Of a stretch of 64,000 nucleotides of DNA, positions 11,486 through 21,836 are shown one piece after another (positions within the stretch are counted from its first letter, which is position 1; each line of letters opens with the position of its first letter). The notes beneath the pieces were generated by a model, which was given only the letters and a program-made list of their open reading frames with translations, made no database searches and was not told where the DNA came from. The stretch comes from Rhodosorus marinus. Taxonomy: Eukaryota; Rhodophyta; Stylonematophyceae; Stylonematales; Stylonemataceae. A program made the translations under genes and the position numbers. The stretch lies in NCBI GenBank assembly GCA_029953675.1, contig JAMWBK010000001.1, forward strand, positions 213,501 through 277,500. Reading direction: 5' to 3'.

Positions 11486-13185
11486 TTTTCACAACCAAGA
11501 AGCTTGACAAAAAAAACAACGTCCTCCTTCAACAGCGAAGATCCGAGGCTTTCCTCAGCTGGCTCCCACCAACCATCGCTTGCAAATGCGGTGCCTTCAT
11601 ATAACCTACCAAATGGGCCGATCTCTTGATCGAACTGCACTACATGATCCGCGAATCCCCAACCACAAAAAAATCACCTTAATCCCCCTGCAGGTCCAAT
11701 GTCTTAGTCCTTTTCCCGCCCTGACCAATCAGTCCTGAAAGAAACCCAATCATTGTCAAATGTCCCGTATCACGTAATATCGCTACCCCCAACTTGCCTC
11801 CACCAGATTTTGAAAAACCTTATGACATCCTGCAAAACCCGGTATCCAAGTTAACCCCCCCTACCAAAGTAGGCCCCTCAATCGAGAACTAATTTGAAAC
11901 CTTAGAGATACCTGAAAACAACAATCTCCTCAGCGCTTCTCCCCCCCCGCCCCCCTTCTTAGAAAATATGAAGCTCCCCGTCACCAAGAGCCATGTCGAG
12001 TCCACCCCATTGCAATCCGCCAAAAAGAATGATAGCGCAAGTCCGTGATTTTTTTCAATGCAAAAGTTCTTACGGTTTAGCTGAAATCGAAATCTCCCCC
12101 CCCTGACTCTGATCAACACTTTTAAACACAATCTCAAAACGATTCAAACGGAATCTACACCCCTGTTAAAAATATGAAGAAAATCACCAGTAGTTTCCTT
12201 CATTTTCCGACGGGGGCGGGGGTCTTACGGCGTCTCTTTTTTCTGTAGTTTTTGACTGGAATGTGCGGATTCGAATGAAATGTCAGTATGATTTTTGCGA
12301 TGATCGCGAAAATATTGGAACAAAAAAACACCAAAAAACAAAAATGCTTGGCTTTCTGTCTACGTGGTTGGATCAGTAGACTATTTGATTTCAATGTCTC
12401 TATAGACAATGAGAAAATTCGACCTGAGTGAGCATGTATGTATATCAAACATCACGCGCACTTGGACTTTTTTTGAAAATAATTCGATTTGTCCGGGGTT
12501 GTGTATGCAGAACAAAAACAACTTTTGTCCAAAATCGTGCTGTACTCATATGCGTGTGGTATATATGATATGAGGTGGAGCGGAGATGAGATATAGTAGG
12601 ACGTTACGCTGGAAGCATATCTTTGCGTTTGCTTTTGGATGGGAAAACACCCCTGTGTTGCACATAGCAACCGATGGGTGGGGTTTGTGAAACCTATGTA
12701 GAGAGTAGATCTAGTAGATTTTGGGGGGACCTAGTGTCATGGCGCTCTTTTCTTTCCGCGGGGTTCAGACCACCAGCGCTGGAGTAGAAGTCTACGACCT
12801 AGTGGTTTTTCAGTCTAGACAGCATTTGAATGTTTTTGCTTTGCATTCCCGTCGAAGAACCTAATTTCAAGAATGCACCTTGTTTGGCTCGATTGAGAGT
12901 AGAAAAGGATTGTGTGAGAGCTTGGCTCCCCCCTTTCTTGTTTAGTGGACGGGAGCGACGAGTTTGGTATCATGGTAAACCCTGCAGTCTTTAACTCGCG
13001 ACCCACTCGGCGTAATCGAAACGGTTTCTTCGGCGAGTAAAGTGGTTCTGAAGAGCCTAAATATCTCACTCTGGAATCCAGGTTCAGTTCGACGCCGACG
13101 ATAGCGGAAGAGGCTGAGCTGATTTGGCAACTTGGCTCGGGGGACGAGCGAGCCCCAAAATCGCCCGATTTTAGCTCTTCGTGGA

Positions 13186-13234
13186 AAGGGAATTATTTGA
13201 CGCTTGTTGCTTACAAGCGTCAAATAATTCCCTT
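13186..13234. repeat. Perfect 22-bp inverted repeat with 5-nt loop
   Basis: Arms 13186-13207 and 13213-13234 are exact reverse complements over 22 bases, separated by TGCTT. The stem contains AATTATTTGACGC. It is intergenic. It could fold as a hairpin RNA or cruciform, or be the remnant of a small inverted-repeat element. No target-site duplication is visible. Confidence 0.9.
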
Positions 13235-13577
13235 ACCAGCGGGCCATAAAGTCACCCCCTTGCTTACTCTAGGGGCTCCAATTCAGTTGTCACGCGTAAC
13301 CTAAATATGCCATCAGTCGTTCTCACAGCGCTGTAGACGGCTACAACACGAACTCACGTCCACTACCGGCCTATTTTCTTTCCCAAATGAATAATCTCCA
13401 TCTCTTTCGTTTTGGCCATCAGTAGCAAACCTTTCTAGATACCAACACTCTAACGAATCGGATATTACATGCCTCGCTTCCTCCCAGCCCTGCCTATTAG
13501 CAACCACGATTCTATGGTATTTATCAACCCCTAAAATCAGGCTTCCGATAATGACAGGCTGTCCCTGCTCGAGCTTT

Positions 13578-13600
13578 CAGTAAGCGGGCTTCGCTTACTG
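13578..13600. repeat. Short perfect hairpin, 9-bp stem, 5-nt loop
   Basis: CAGTAAGCG and CGCTTACTG flank the loop GGCTT. It lies 344 bases from the larger hairpin in the same spacer and has the same loop length and CTT loop ending. Confidence 0.8.
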
Positions 13601-14800
13601 TTTATCCTCTACAGTATAGTGTAGCTGCTCTACCTACGACACTTATATGATAAGGGGGGTTGCTCGGCTATAAATGGGGTCCCAACGCCAATTAAATATC
13701 TGGTATCGATACCTTCGTGTTTGCTTCGTGTTTGCTCCTGGTTTTTGAAAGAAGACCTGCATTGTTGTCTTGCAGTCACTCCCCGCACCTCAACCTGCTC
13801 GACAGCGTTCAACAACAACGACAAGACTCTGTGACTTTCCTCGTTCTAAACTCGAGGCACACATCTAGATTATGAGAGAAAAAAGAAGAACTGTCCATTC
13901 ATTGGCTGATCGCAGTAGCATCGAATTATTTTTGAATTACTACTCGAATCTCCCCCCGGCGACCTGCTTATGGTACGCAAGCAAGATTTTCACGTCAGAG
14001 ACTGGCTGCGTAGCTGCGCACAACACAGCGGTCCTAGACGTTTGTCCTGTATATGCGTTGAAGTGGTTAAGGATGCGCCCCGGAGTACGGGCAAAACTTC
14101 GTTGGACGTCGACCGAAGGCTCGCGAGCAGATTCTTTCCGCTGGGGCTCGCAAGCCGACTGAAACTGAGTACTTTTCACAGCCTTAGACTGTTGTTCTAC
14201 TTATCCGGTTTCTACTGTCCCTATGACAACTGCGTGATCCACTCCTTTTAGACGACTTAGGTATTTCCGTCCGCAGCTGTGGTTTACCAGTCTCACAGAA
14301 ACCTTGTGATGGGTGCGTGCCCTCGTGGACAAGTTTTTGGTGATAGCCCAAGGCTCCCCGGAGAAGAAAAGCAATGGATCCGGTTTCGTTTGTCGAGGGT
14401 TATGCATGACGAGATTGCTCCTCAGCACCCCGTGAACAGTCATTCCGTGAAGATGACGATTAATCACGCCTCCCTGGGTAATCCTGTAGTTTGACTTGCA
14501 GCGGGCAAATAAGATAGTTTCCATTCGTCACCCCAGCTTCCCAGTTTGGACTTCGGCCCAACGAATCAACCATGTACTAGCACGCAATAGTGATACGAAG
14601 CTGCATAGCGCAGGCAGACTCAAAATGTCGGCGATTTGGAGCACTCGCAGCAGAGGTCACTCAGTGCACGTGGTATGTAAAGAGCGATGGCGTAATGTCA
14701 AAAAGGAGCAACAGGTGGTTCCTTCGTTTTACATGTGCTATTTCGTATAGGCAAAGAAAACAACTGGCTTTTCGGTTCGAAGGCCGCATCCTAGCCCGCG

Positions 14801-15748
14801 CTACAAACTGGACAAGATCTTCCTCCCAGTAGAAGTCTTGGCCAGCTTGTGTGCATACGCATCAAAAGAAGTCACGACCTCGTGTAGTCCGATCTTGTAC
14901 AGGAGCTTAAGTGGCGCTAGGAGTAGTCGAGCAACGGAGAAGGGCACGAGTTCCGTCGTGCTTGATGCGACAACTCCATCAACCACAATTCGGTCGTTCA
15001 TAGTATGGATGTTGCGCACGGGATGTCGTACGGAAGAAACCTCCGTCACCAGCGCTTCGGTGGCCTCCAACTCGTCCTGCACGACGACAAATATGGTCGA
15101 TCCCTTCTCGATTGTCTTGGCAGGGACGAAAGTATCTTCCTCTTTCGCTTTCCTCAGCATGTGAGCTCCTGAAAGCGTGATCGCTCCAGAACCCTTACCG
15201 TCAACTGTACTGTAGTGAATCCGCCTGAGTGTCGTCGCGGAAACCTTTCCTTCATGTTGAATTAAGTACACTTCGGAGAATGTCCTCCGACCCCGGGAGT
15301 CAACAGATTCGACCGAGTCCCCTACTTTCACGTCTTGCACGCTCTTCGTTTCTCCATCGGACAGCCGGACAGACGAGTACGCAGAGAAGCAGATATCCTC
15401 CTGACACTCAAACCGTATGGCGAAATTCGTGGCGCCGACCGGGTTGACGACGGAGCAAGTATCATCCGCAATAGCATCAGCATCTGGCGTTCCACTGCAG
15501 TTGGTTTCTGAGAAAAGGCCGAGCAAGCCTGAGGCGTTTTCCGATTCAGTGCATGCGCCTATTGCACCATACTGTTCACTCGTACCGTCAACTGATACTG
15601 TTAGACACGAGCCGTTGTCGCCCTCCTCGCACTGCTCGCCTGAGCTACAAGAAGTATCCGTGTACGTGCAAACTTTGACACTCACTCCGTACGCGGTCAG
15701 ACTGAGCCCAAGAAACACTAACATAAGAGTCACCCCCTTAATCTTCAT
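14801..15748 (-). CDS. Secreted Hint-domain protein, copy 2
   Basis: Single exon, 315 aa, paralogous to the protein encoded at 10556-11485 along its whole length. A signal peptide (1-22) is followed by a cysteine-rich module (~23-117) with the same Cys and GDNG layout, then a Hint domain from Cys120 (CFSAYSSV). The domain has VGDSVESVD, SRGRRTFSEV, a TLSGAHML block with His196, and RNIHTMNDRIVVDGVVASS. The SRGRRTFSEV and the MNDR-to-ASS blocks are nearly identical between copies, while the N-terminal module has diverged outside its cysteines. This pattern fits a conserved self-processing engine carrying variable released peptides. A basic tail (HKLAKTS) ends both proteins. Lack of introns contrasts with most genes here. 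Confidence 0.88.
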   Translation of the reverse strand: MKIKGVTLMLVFLGLSLTAYGVSVKVCTYTDTSCSSGEQCEEGDNGSCLTVSVDGTSEQYGAIGACTESENASGLLGLFSETNCSGTPDADAIADDTCSVVNPVGATNFAIRFECQEDICFSAYSSVRLSDGETKSVQDVKVGDSVESVDSRGRRTFSEVYLIQHEGKVSATTLRRIHYSTVDGKGSGAITLSGAHMLRKAKEEDTFVPAKTIEKGSTIFVVVQDELEATEALVTEVSSVRHPVRNIHTMNDRIVVDGVVASSTTELVPFSVARLLLAPLKLLYKIGLHEVVTSFDAYAHKLAKTSTGRKILSSL

Positions 15749-15885
15749 CTTTCTAGATAGGACGAGAGTATTCTTCTTCTTGCACTTGTGACCTAAGAAC
15801 TCCCTCCCTGGTGGCCAGTAGGCAATACCAGCAGAAATCCAAATCTGCTCCGCCGTTGACCCACAAGCCGGACCCCCCAGGGGCT

Positions 15886-15896
15886 AAATATATACG
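15886..15896 (-). promoter_or_regulatory. TATA-like element upstream of Hint copy 2
   Basis: Read on the minus strand this is TATATATTTA, about 140 bases before the start codon. Copy 1 has only a weaker TTATAT at a similar distance (near 11600). Placement fits a core promoter, but transcription starts are unknown. Confidence 0.35.
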
Positions 15897-18457
15897 CACT
15901 AGCAAAGGATCTGAAGGGAATCGGACTTCAGTAGAATGATCTTGCCACCTCATCTACAGGTGCATCTCAGACAGCCTCCATCAAAATCAAAAAAAAGGAC
16001 GAATCTATTTGACAATATCTCCACGAAAATGTGTGTCACCAAGAAAAAGAAAGATGAAGTTAGTACACGTCATCAACCAAGAGATATATCCACCAGATAT
16101 TGTTACTCATGCGATGATAACATGACGCGGGAGCGACAATCTCACCACCCCGAAGAGATCTACAACAACATAGCATCTAAAACAACCAGGATCGACATCG
16201 GGAAGGAGAAGTCCTTCCATAAAAATATATAGTACGATCTTCAAAATTAAGGAATAAAGCGACAGCCTGTCTTTTCTTTGAAAAGAATGTGAGAACCTCC
16301 CCTACTTTACAACCTTGTATAGGCAAAACCGATTAGATTCAGATCATACTTTCCATTTTTGCTCAGCCGGAAGGGGTGTGATGTGAGAACGAAAAAACGA
16401 GGCCGAACGCAGATTACAAGGTTGCACCCGGGATTTTAGGTCAGAACGTTAAGCGTATCTTTAACGATTCTAGTGGACATACACGACAGAAACAGGAGGA
16501 TAGGGATTATTCCTTTGGAAAAGAAAATAGTCCGATATTGGACGGATGGTTCGAAGTTGATACATATATACATATAATTCTAAAAGAGGTAATAAGTAGG
16601 TTATTTTCGGGAGGCCTGCAGGCAAGTGTCTCCCTCAATTGTCCCAAGAATTATGTACAAAATTTGAATGAAAACTCAATGAATAAAAAAAATTAGATAT
16701 AGAAATATAGAAATTCATACCCTGTTTGATGATTCCATTCTAAAATTAACCGTTATACCGGCCCCTGCTAGGATTGAGATGGAGCAGGAGGGCCGGGGGG
16801 GGGGGGTGGAATTTTTACAGAGTCTCGTATCTATTGTAAAATGATTGAAATTTGGACAATATCATTTTCTCTTTCGAGGATTTAGGGTGATCGTTTCTGA
16901 GCAGGGTGTAAGTTTGGGGGTTGGTGTGTGGGGTGTGTCCTCGTTCATTATCTCGGAGGCTGAATATGGGGAAGTAGGCACATCAAGGGGAGAGTACAAG
17001 ATGCTCGTCTGGAGAACTAGGGTGCTGTTTCATCCTTCCATTGGAGCAATTTAGATGGACAGAGTTACAACCCGGCCAGCCAACCAACGGAGGATTCTTG
17101 CGCTCACAAATTCTTTTTTCAAAGTAGCTTTGTTCATAGCGTTCGATCTGTCGTTGTGACATGGGGCTTGTTCTTCCCTCTGTCAATAGTAAAAACCATT
17201 CATTACATAAGGCTCATCGGCCACAGGGGGACAACTGTTTGCAAGAAATTTCATTTGTTCTCTGGCAGACCGGCTGGTGAATAGACTTGGACTCTTTCAA
17301 GTCCCTTGGACGGCCCTTTTTCCCATCGCCCATAGTTCGTTCCACCATGGTACGCCTCCGTCGTCCATTCGAACTTCAGTTTAACGAGCTAGAGGTAAGA
17401 CCGTAAGGGAACCCAGTCGATAGGGTGCTGGCTGATTATGATTGGCTTTCGTATTAGCGGAGGGGTATTCTGTTTGGCGGATCTCGTTGCTTATTGATTG
17501 GTCATCGTGATATCAACTTGTTCTCAGCTGTGTGTACTTCTTTTTCGTTGATTTGGGATTCGTTCGCTGAGATCGAAATAAGCACACCATGTCACATGCT
17601 TAAGAGAGATATCCGCAAGTATTACGCGACTGGAGATGTCGATGCTAACGCCACAGCCCAAGCCGTCCCCCCTCCCCCCCAAAGCAACAACAAACTCTCG
17701 CGAGCAAGGTAAGGAAGCTTCCTTAGATGATAATATTTCATCGGTGTTGAGATTGTTCCCGCTTGAGTTGAGTACCATACAGGTAGACTCGGGTTGTTTG
17801 TATTCTTTCCGCATTTGCGGTGTTTTGTGCTAAACAGGTTGACCCTTGGGGTTTCCTGCACGCCCCCCCCCCCCTCAATAAGAGTTGAATGCGGATTGAG
17901 TTGATGCCAGAAGCCCATTGCGAGCTTTCGGGATTTAGGGGGAGCTCTGTTACCACGGATGTAAGCACCATCTTAGCCCCGAGAAAACAACCTGTCGTCC
18001 GTCCCTCCGTCCGAATTCATCCCACAAGGGAAGACTGAGTCATTGCTGCGCTAGTTACCTCAACGATGCCGCTTTCGTGCAAGCAGCTTTACGGAAACCG
18101 CTACTCAGAGATTTCTCTCTGCAGGAGGAAAGCTTCCCACAGGTGCGAATTAGGCAACCGGGTTGGAGCACGTCGCGGACCCTTGAAGCGCATGTCCACT
18201 GGCTAGTGACCTGCTCCTCCCACCAAAACCATGTCGATTTCTAGTAGCTCTTTATATACACGTCTAACTGCACCCAGTCTCCGTTGAGAGGGTTCAGCCC
18301 AATACAGCGCAAAAGGAACTTCCGAACGCCGGGATGTTCTACTTCTCTCCGTCGAAATCGTCGTCAGCGTCCTGAGCTGCATGATCTCTACTGTATGGCA
18401 CATGCCAATCAGTTAACCGACTTTATATGGGTGAGGCCGACACATCCGGCGGTTTGC
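15897..18457. other. 2.5-kb intergenic region
   Basis: No gene recognised. It holds a 12-base G run (16795-16806), a 12-base C run (17863-17874), a perfect 16-bp palindrome TAAGGAAGCTTCCTTA at 17710-17725 and AT-rich DNA. A minus-strand frame at 18203-18403 has no recognisable motif and lies just past the frataxin stop. Confidence 0.5.
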
Positions 18458-19102
18458 TCAGCTATCGTCGCCTTCCTCCTGCAGAGGTATGCTGATCCCA
18501 CAGAGCTCTGTCAACTCGCCATTCAGCTTCTCTCTGAGGTATGAGTCGTCGCGAGAAGAGCGCCATTGTCGTTCACGGAAGTCCCAGTAGTATCTAGCGG
18601 GACCGCTCTTTGGAGATGACAACCAAAGCTGTCGGTTAGGGGTTTGTGTGTTGACTACGTAAGATCCCAATCCTACCATTGTCGGTGAGTAGCACACCTG
18701 ATCAGTGGCTTGGACACCACGTAATATTTCATGATTCTATCAGATCGGCTGCTTACCGTTGCCAAGGGTGACCGTTAGAACGCCCATGCTCAGTTCTATG
18801 TCGAACTCACCTCCGAGCTTGTCGCTCTGTACCTCGATTGAGTCGTGCAGCGACGTCAGCGTAGAGTCAGCCGTCGAATAGAAGTCATGCTCAGACCAGT
18901 CGGCAGCTGTGGGGTGGCTCTTAATCGCCAAATATCGCACCAAAGAGCACTTTGGAGTCCTTCCCGCATACCCCGCCCCAACACCCGTCTCGAATCGAAT
19001 GCCTCCTCCGTGAACGATCTCCCGATGTGCTTGAAGGGATTTCCTCACATACGCACGCCCATGCGCTGTGATAGTGCGTCCTAAGATCAATATCCCATTC
19101 AT
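18458..19102 (-). CDS. FXN: Frataxin (mitochondrial iron chaperone)
   Basis: Two minus-strand exons, 19102-18757 and 18672-18458 (GTAAGC donor, TAG acceptor), encode 186 aa. Residues ~1-35 are basic and lack acidic residues until position ~28, as expected for a mitochondrial targeting sequence. The frataxin fold follows: an acidic first helix (ADSTLTSLHDSIE), strands with GEFDIELSMGVLTVTLG, then NTQTPNRQLWLSSP and the conserved GPARYYW. The C-terminal helix (REKLNGELTELC) is complete. Frataxin supplies or regulates iron and sulfur transfer for Fe-S cluster assembly in the matrix. The start is the first ATG of the exon. It is divergent from the phosphoesterase gene, with 243 bp between start codons (132 bp if that gene starts at 19235), suggesting a shared promoter region. 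Confidence 0.92.
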
Positions 19103-19345
19103 CTGTGACCTCTGGTTTGTTTGCCTTACTTTTCACTTAGCTAAGCAAAGGAACAGTGAACCGTCGCTCTCCAAACCCCGGCGAAGTGCTTTTGAATCAT
19201 CTCGTTATCCGCTCGGCAACAACCAAAGCGTGCAATGGAATTTCGACTGGACGGCAGTCCATTCACACGAGCGACTGGTATGGGATTTATTTATGGAAAC
19301 AAAGTACATAGGCTTTACATTTCGAGCAGAAGAAGTATTTCCAGA

Positions 19346-21053
19346 ATGAGTGCGAACCCTGTAGTCGAGGTCAACAAGTACTTGGCTGCTGCCAAAAGGA
19401 GCAGCAGATCGAGGCTGATCCTGGGCAACGAGTCTGCAGGTAAATCTGACCACATCCTACTTCACCTCACACTCAGCTCGACGGCGAGCTTGCCAGACTT
19501 GTTTAATTGACTCTGCACTAGAAGCTCACCCGCTTGCTGACAATTTTCCACGTGGACCTACAGATATGGACTCCATTGTGAGCGCTCTGGTTTTCGCGTT
19601 TGTCCGTACGAAGTCAACGAAGGATGTCTACGTACCAGTTATCAACACCGTGAAGCAAGATCTTCCATTACGAACGGTTCGTCGCCTTTGCTCGACGAGA
19701 TTGTTCAGAATCCTCTTTACTTACTACAGATCGGGAATATGCCGTGGCCGTCATCCCGATGTTTACAGGATGTGGCTTACCTCTTTGCCAAGCTGGGACT
19801 TGACATGAACACTCTAACGTTTGTCGACGAGGTTGTATCTGACCCCAGCGTGCCCAATTTCTTAATGAGAGGGACTGAAGTATTAGAAATCCTTTCTAGG
19901 TCGATTTTCGGACGGATGGAAACGAAGAAGTCGTCCTCGTAGATCACAATCGGCTAAGCGGATCTCAGGAGGTGAGACCAAACCCAGACACAGATTGCAT
20001 TTGAATCAGACTGAAGTCAAGTTGCTTGCCCCAGGCGCTCTCGGATCGAGTTACACAGGTCATTGACCATCACGCAGACGAGAACTTGTACACGAAAGCC
20101 AATCGCAAAATAGAGAGGGTAAGACGTTGCCACAACATCCAGTCCAAATGGATTGATGTCAACTCACGAATGGATCCGGTGTAGGTTGGCTCCTGTGCTT
20201 CGCTGATTGTCGAGGCACTGTCCTCGCAAGCTGAGAGGTCAATCTTGCTTGGAAACGAGTGCCTTTGTCGCCTACTGCTAGCGACGATATTGGTCGATAC
20301 AGTTAACCACGATGCGAAGCAGCTGAGGTGATAAGTGTCTGGTTCAACAAAGGGACATACTGCACGGAGCTGACCTGGATTTTCTCGTTTGCGCAGGTCA
20401 ACAGAGACTGACAGACGTGCGTGCGAGATCATACGCAGCGGCAGCAGCGTGGTGGATTCCGATGCACTATTTCTAAGCCTGCAGAAAGCGAAGTTTGATC
20501 AGTCGCGGCTTTCCTCCTCTGATCTGCTGCGAAAGGATTACAAGCAATGGAACCTGAATGGAATCAACCTCGGTATCGCTTCCACCGGATTGTCATTGGA
20601 GTCGTGGCTGGAGAGGGACGGAGATTCAGTACATAGCGAATTGTACCGCTACAAGGGAACCCAGAGTTTAAACATACTTATGGTCATGGGGGCATTTTTT
20701 GAGAGCCTCGACGAAGAGGCGGCCTCAGAGTTTAGGAGAGAGCTTTTGGTTCTCTCAGATGATGCCCGGTTGCTAACGTAAGTCGGCGATGTCGTCCTTC
20801 TGATTTTTGATCTCGTGGCCAGTGGTTCTGACTGATGGCATGTCCTGTCTGCCAATGGAAATTCCGATCTCACAGGTATGTCGTCGATGGATTATCAGAC
20901 GATAAGGCTGGACTGGAACTAGAGCAACTAGAAATACAACAGTTTTCAGGAGATGTCAGATGCTTTTCGCAGAAGAATATCAGAGCCAGCAGAAAAGCTC
21001 TTCAGCCCATGCTCGCAAAGCTACTCTCCAACTACCCATCCTCATCCGTTTGA
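19346..21053 (+). CDS. DHH phosphoesterase, exopolyphosphatase PPX1/Prune family
   Basis: Eight exons: 19346-19439, 19564-19676, 19769-19831, 19900-19971, 20035-20118, 20185-20327, 20397-20777, 20876-21053; 375 aa. Metal-binding DHH motifs are intact: GNESADMDS near residue 30 (across the first intron), VDEVD, VDHN and VIDHHAD, followed by VGSCASL and a C-terminal DHHA2-like region. Enzymes of this family remove phosphate from short polyphosphates or hydrolyse nucleotides with Mn or Mg. The start at 19346 places the first motif about 27 residues in, as in yeast PPX1; an in-frame ATG at 19235 would add 37 residues. Two donors are weak (GTTCGT at 19677, GTTGTA at 19832, with GTATCT at 19835 as alternative), but only these splices restore the conserved blocks. 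A duplicate acceptor-like AG at 19729 breaks the conserved frame. Confidence 0.88.
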
Positions 21054-21836
21054 CCCCACCTGCATCAACCTATATTAACGAAAGGAGTGCCAAAAAAACA
21101 CCCCTCTAGATCTTCATGCCATATATATGGTACAATTTATTAAGGCTAGAACAATAAAATCGAGCAGCCAAAATATAGGCACGGTAGTACGTAGAAAAAA
21201 GAAACTGCAATTGGATGAGTGTAGAAAGTTAAAGGAATTGAAAGGGCGCCCCACTTTTATTGAATTTATACAATATGAGAACAAGAATTATTTAATTTCA
21301 TGGACGCACCTTCAATTTTTTTCGCTTATTCATCGAAAAAACTTACTCCTCCCTTTTATATAGGATATCAACGTTGCATGTGTATTCAGAATTAACTGCA
21401 CCGCACCACCACCCCTCCCCAGTACAATGACGCTTCGGGAATTCCTAAATGAGGTATTGGGGAGTGCGTTGAAGGGTTTTGAACAATTCTTGATGGGAGT
21501 TGTAGAAATTTAGAGGGGGGTGGAAAGTTATCGCATGGTTTTTAGTAAGTTTGCTGGGTTGGCGTTTCACCAGACAAGAGGTGTATCACTACGTTGCCAG
21601 TTGTGATGATAGTAATCATGGAGTAGTACTTGTGCTTGCCAGTTGGGCGTAGCTTTTGGGGTTTTGCAGGGTGTTCTTGTTCTTGTGGTGGGGGTGTATG
21701 GGGGATATTGAAAGAAAGATTGTAGGATAGAGTCACAGCTTTATGGAATTTGTAGTCAGAAGTTGGTTTGAGGTTTCTTAGGTCTTGAAGAGGTTGTTTC
21801 TCCTACCTTGTAAAGGGGGAGCTAGGTACAGCTAGA
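21054..21836. other. Intergenic region
   Basis: AT-rich after the phosphoesterase gene, then G/T-rich before the WD40 gene. No gene or RNA recognised. Confidence 0.5.

Larger units (their letters stand above)
11486..14800. other. 3.3-kb spacer between the two Hint genes
   Basis: No convincing gene. It contains homopolymer runs (poly-C near 11941 and 12101), AT-rich stretches and two strong hairpins described separately. Open frames reach at most 107 codons without motifs. It begins with the upstream region of Hint copy 1 and ends at the 3' side of copy 2. Confidence 0.5.

Noticed and set aside
13186-13270. Helitron 3' end suggested by hairpin
   Set aside because: No CTRR end at the expected 10-12 bases after the stem and no helicase/Rep ORF nearby.
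19730-19768. Exon start at 19730 in the PPX/Prune gene
   Set aside because: It adds residues that do not fit; splicing at 19768 joins LPLRT directly to DVAYLF, as the family requires.
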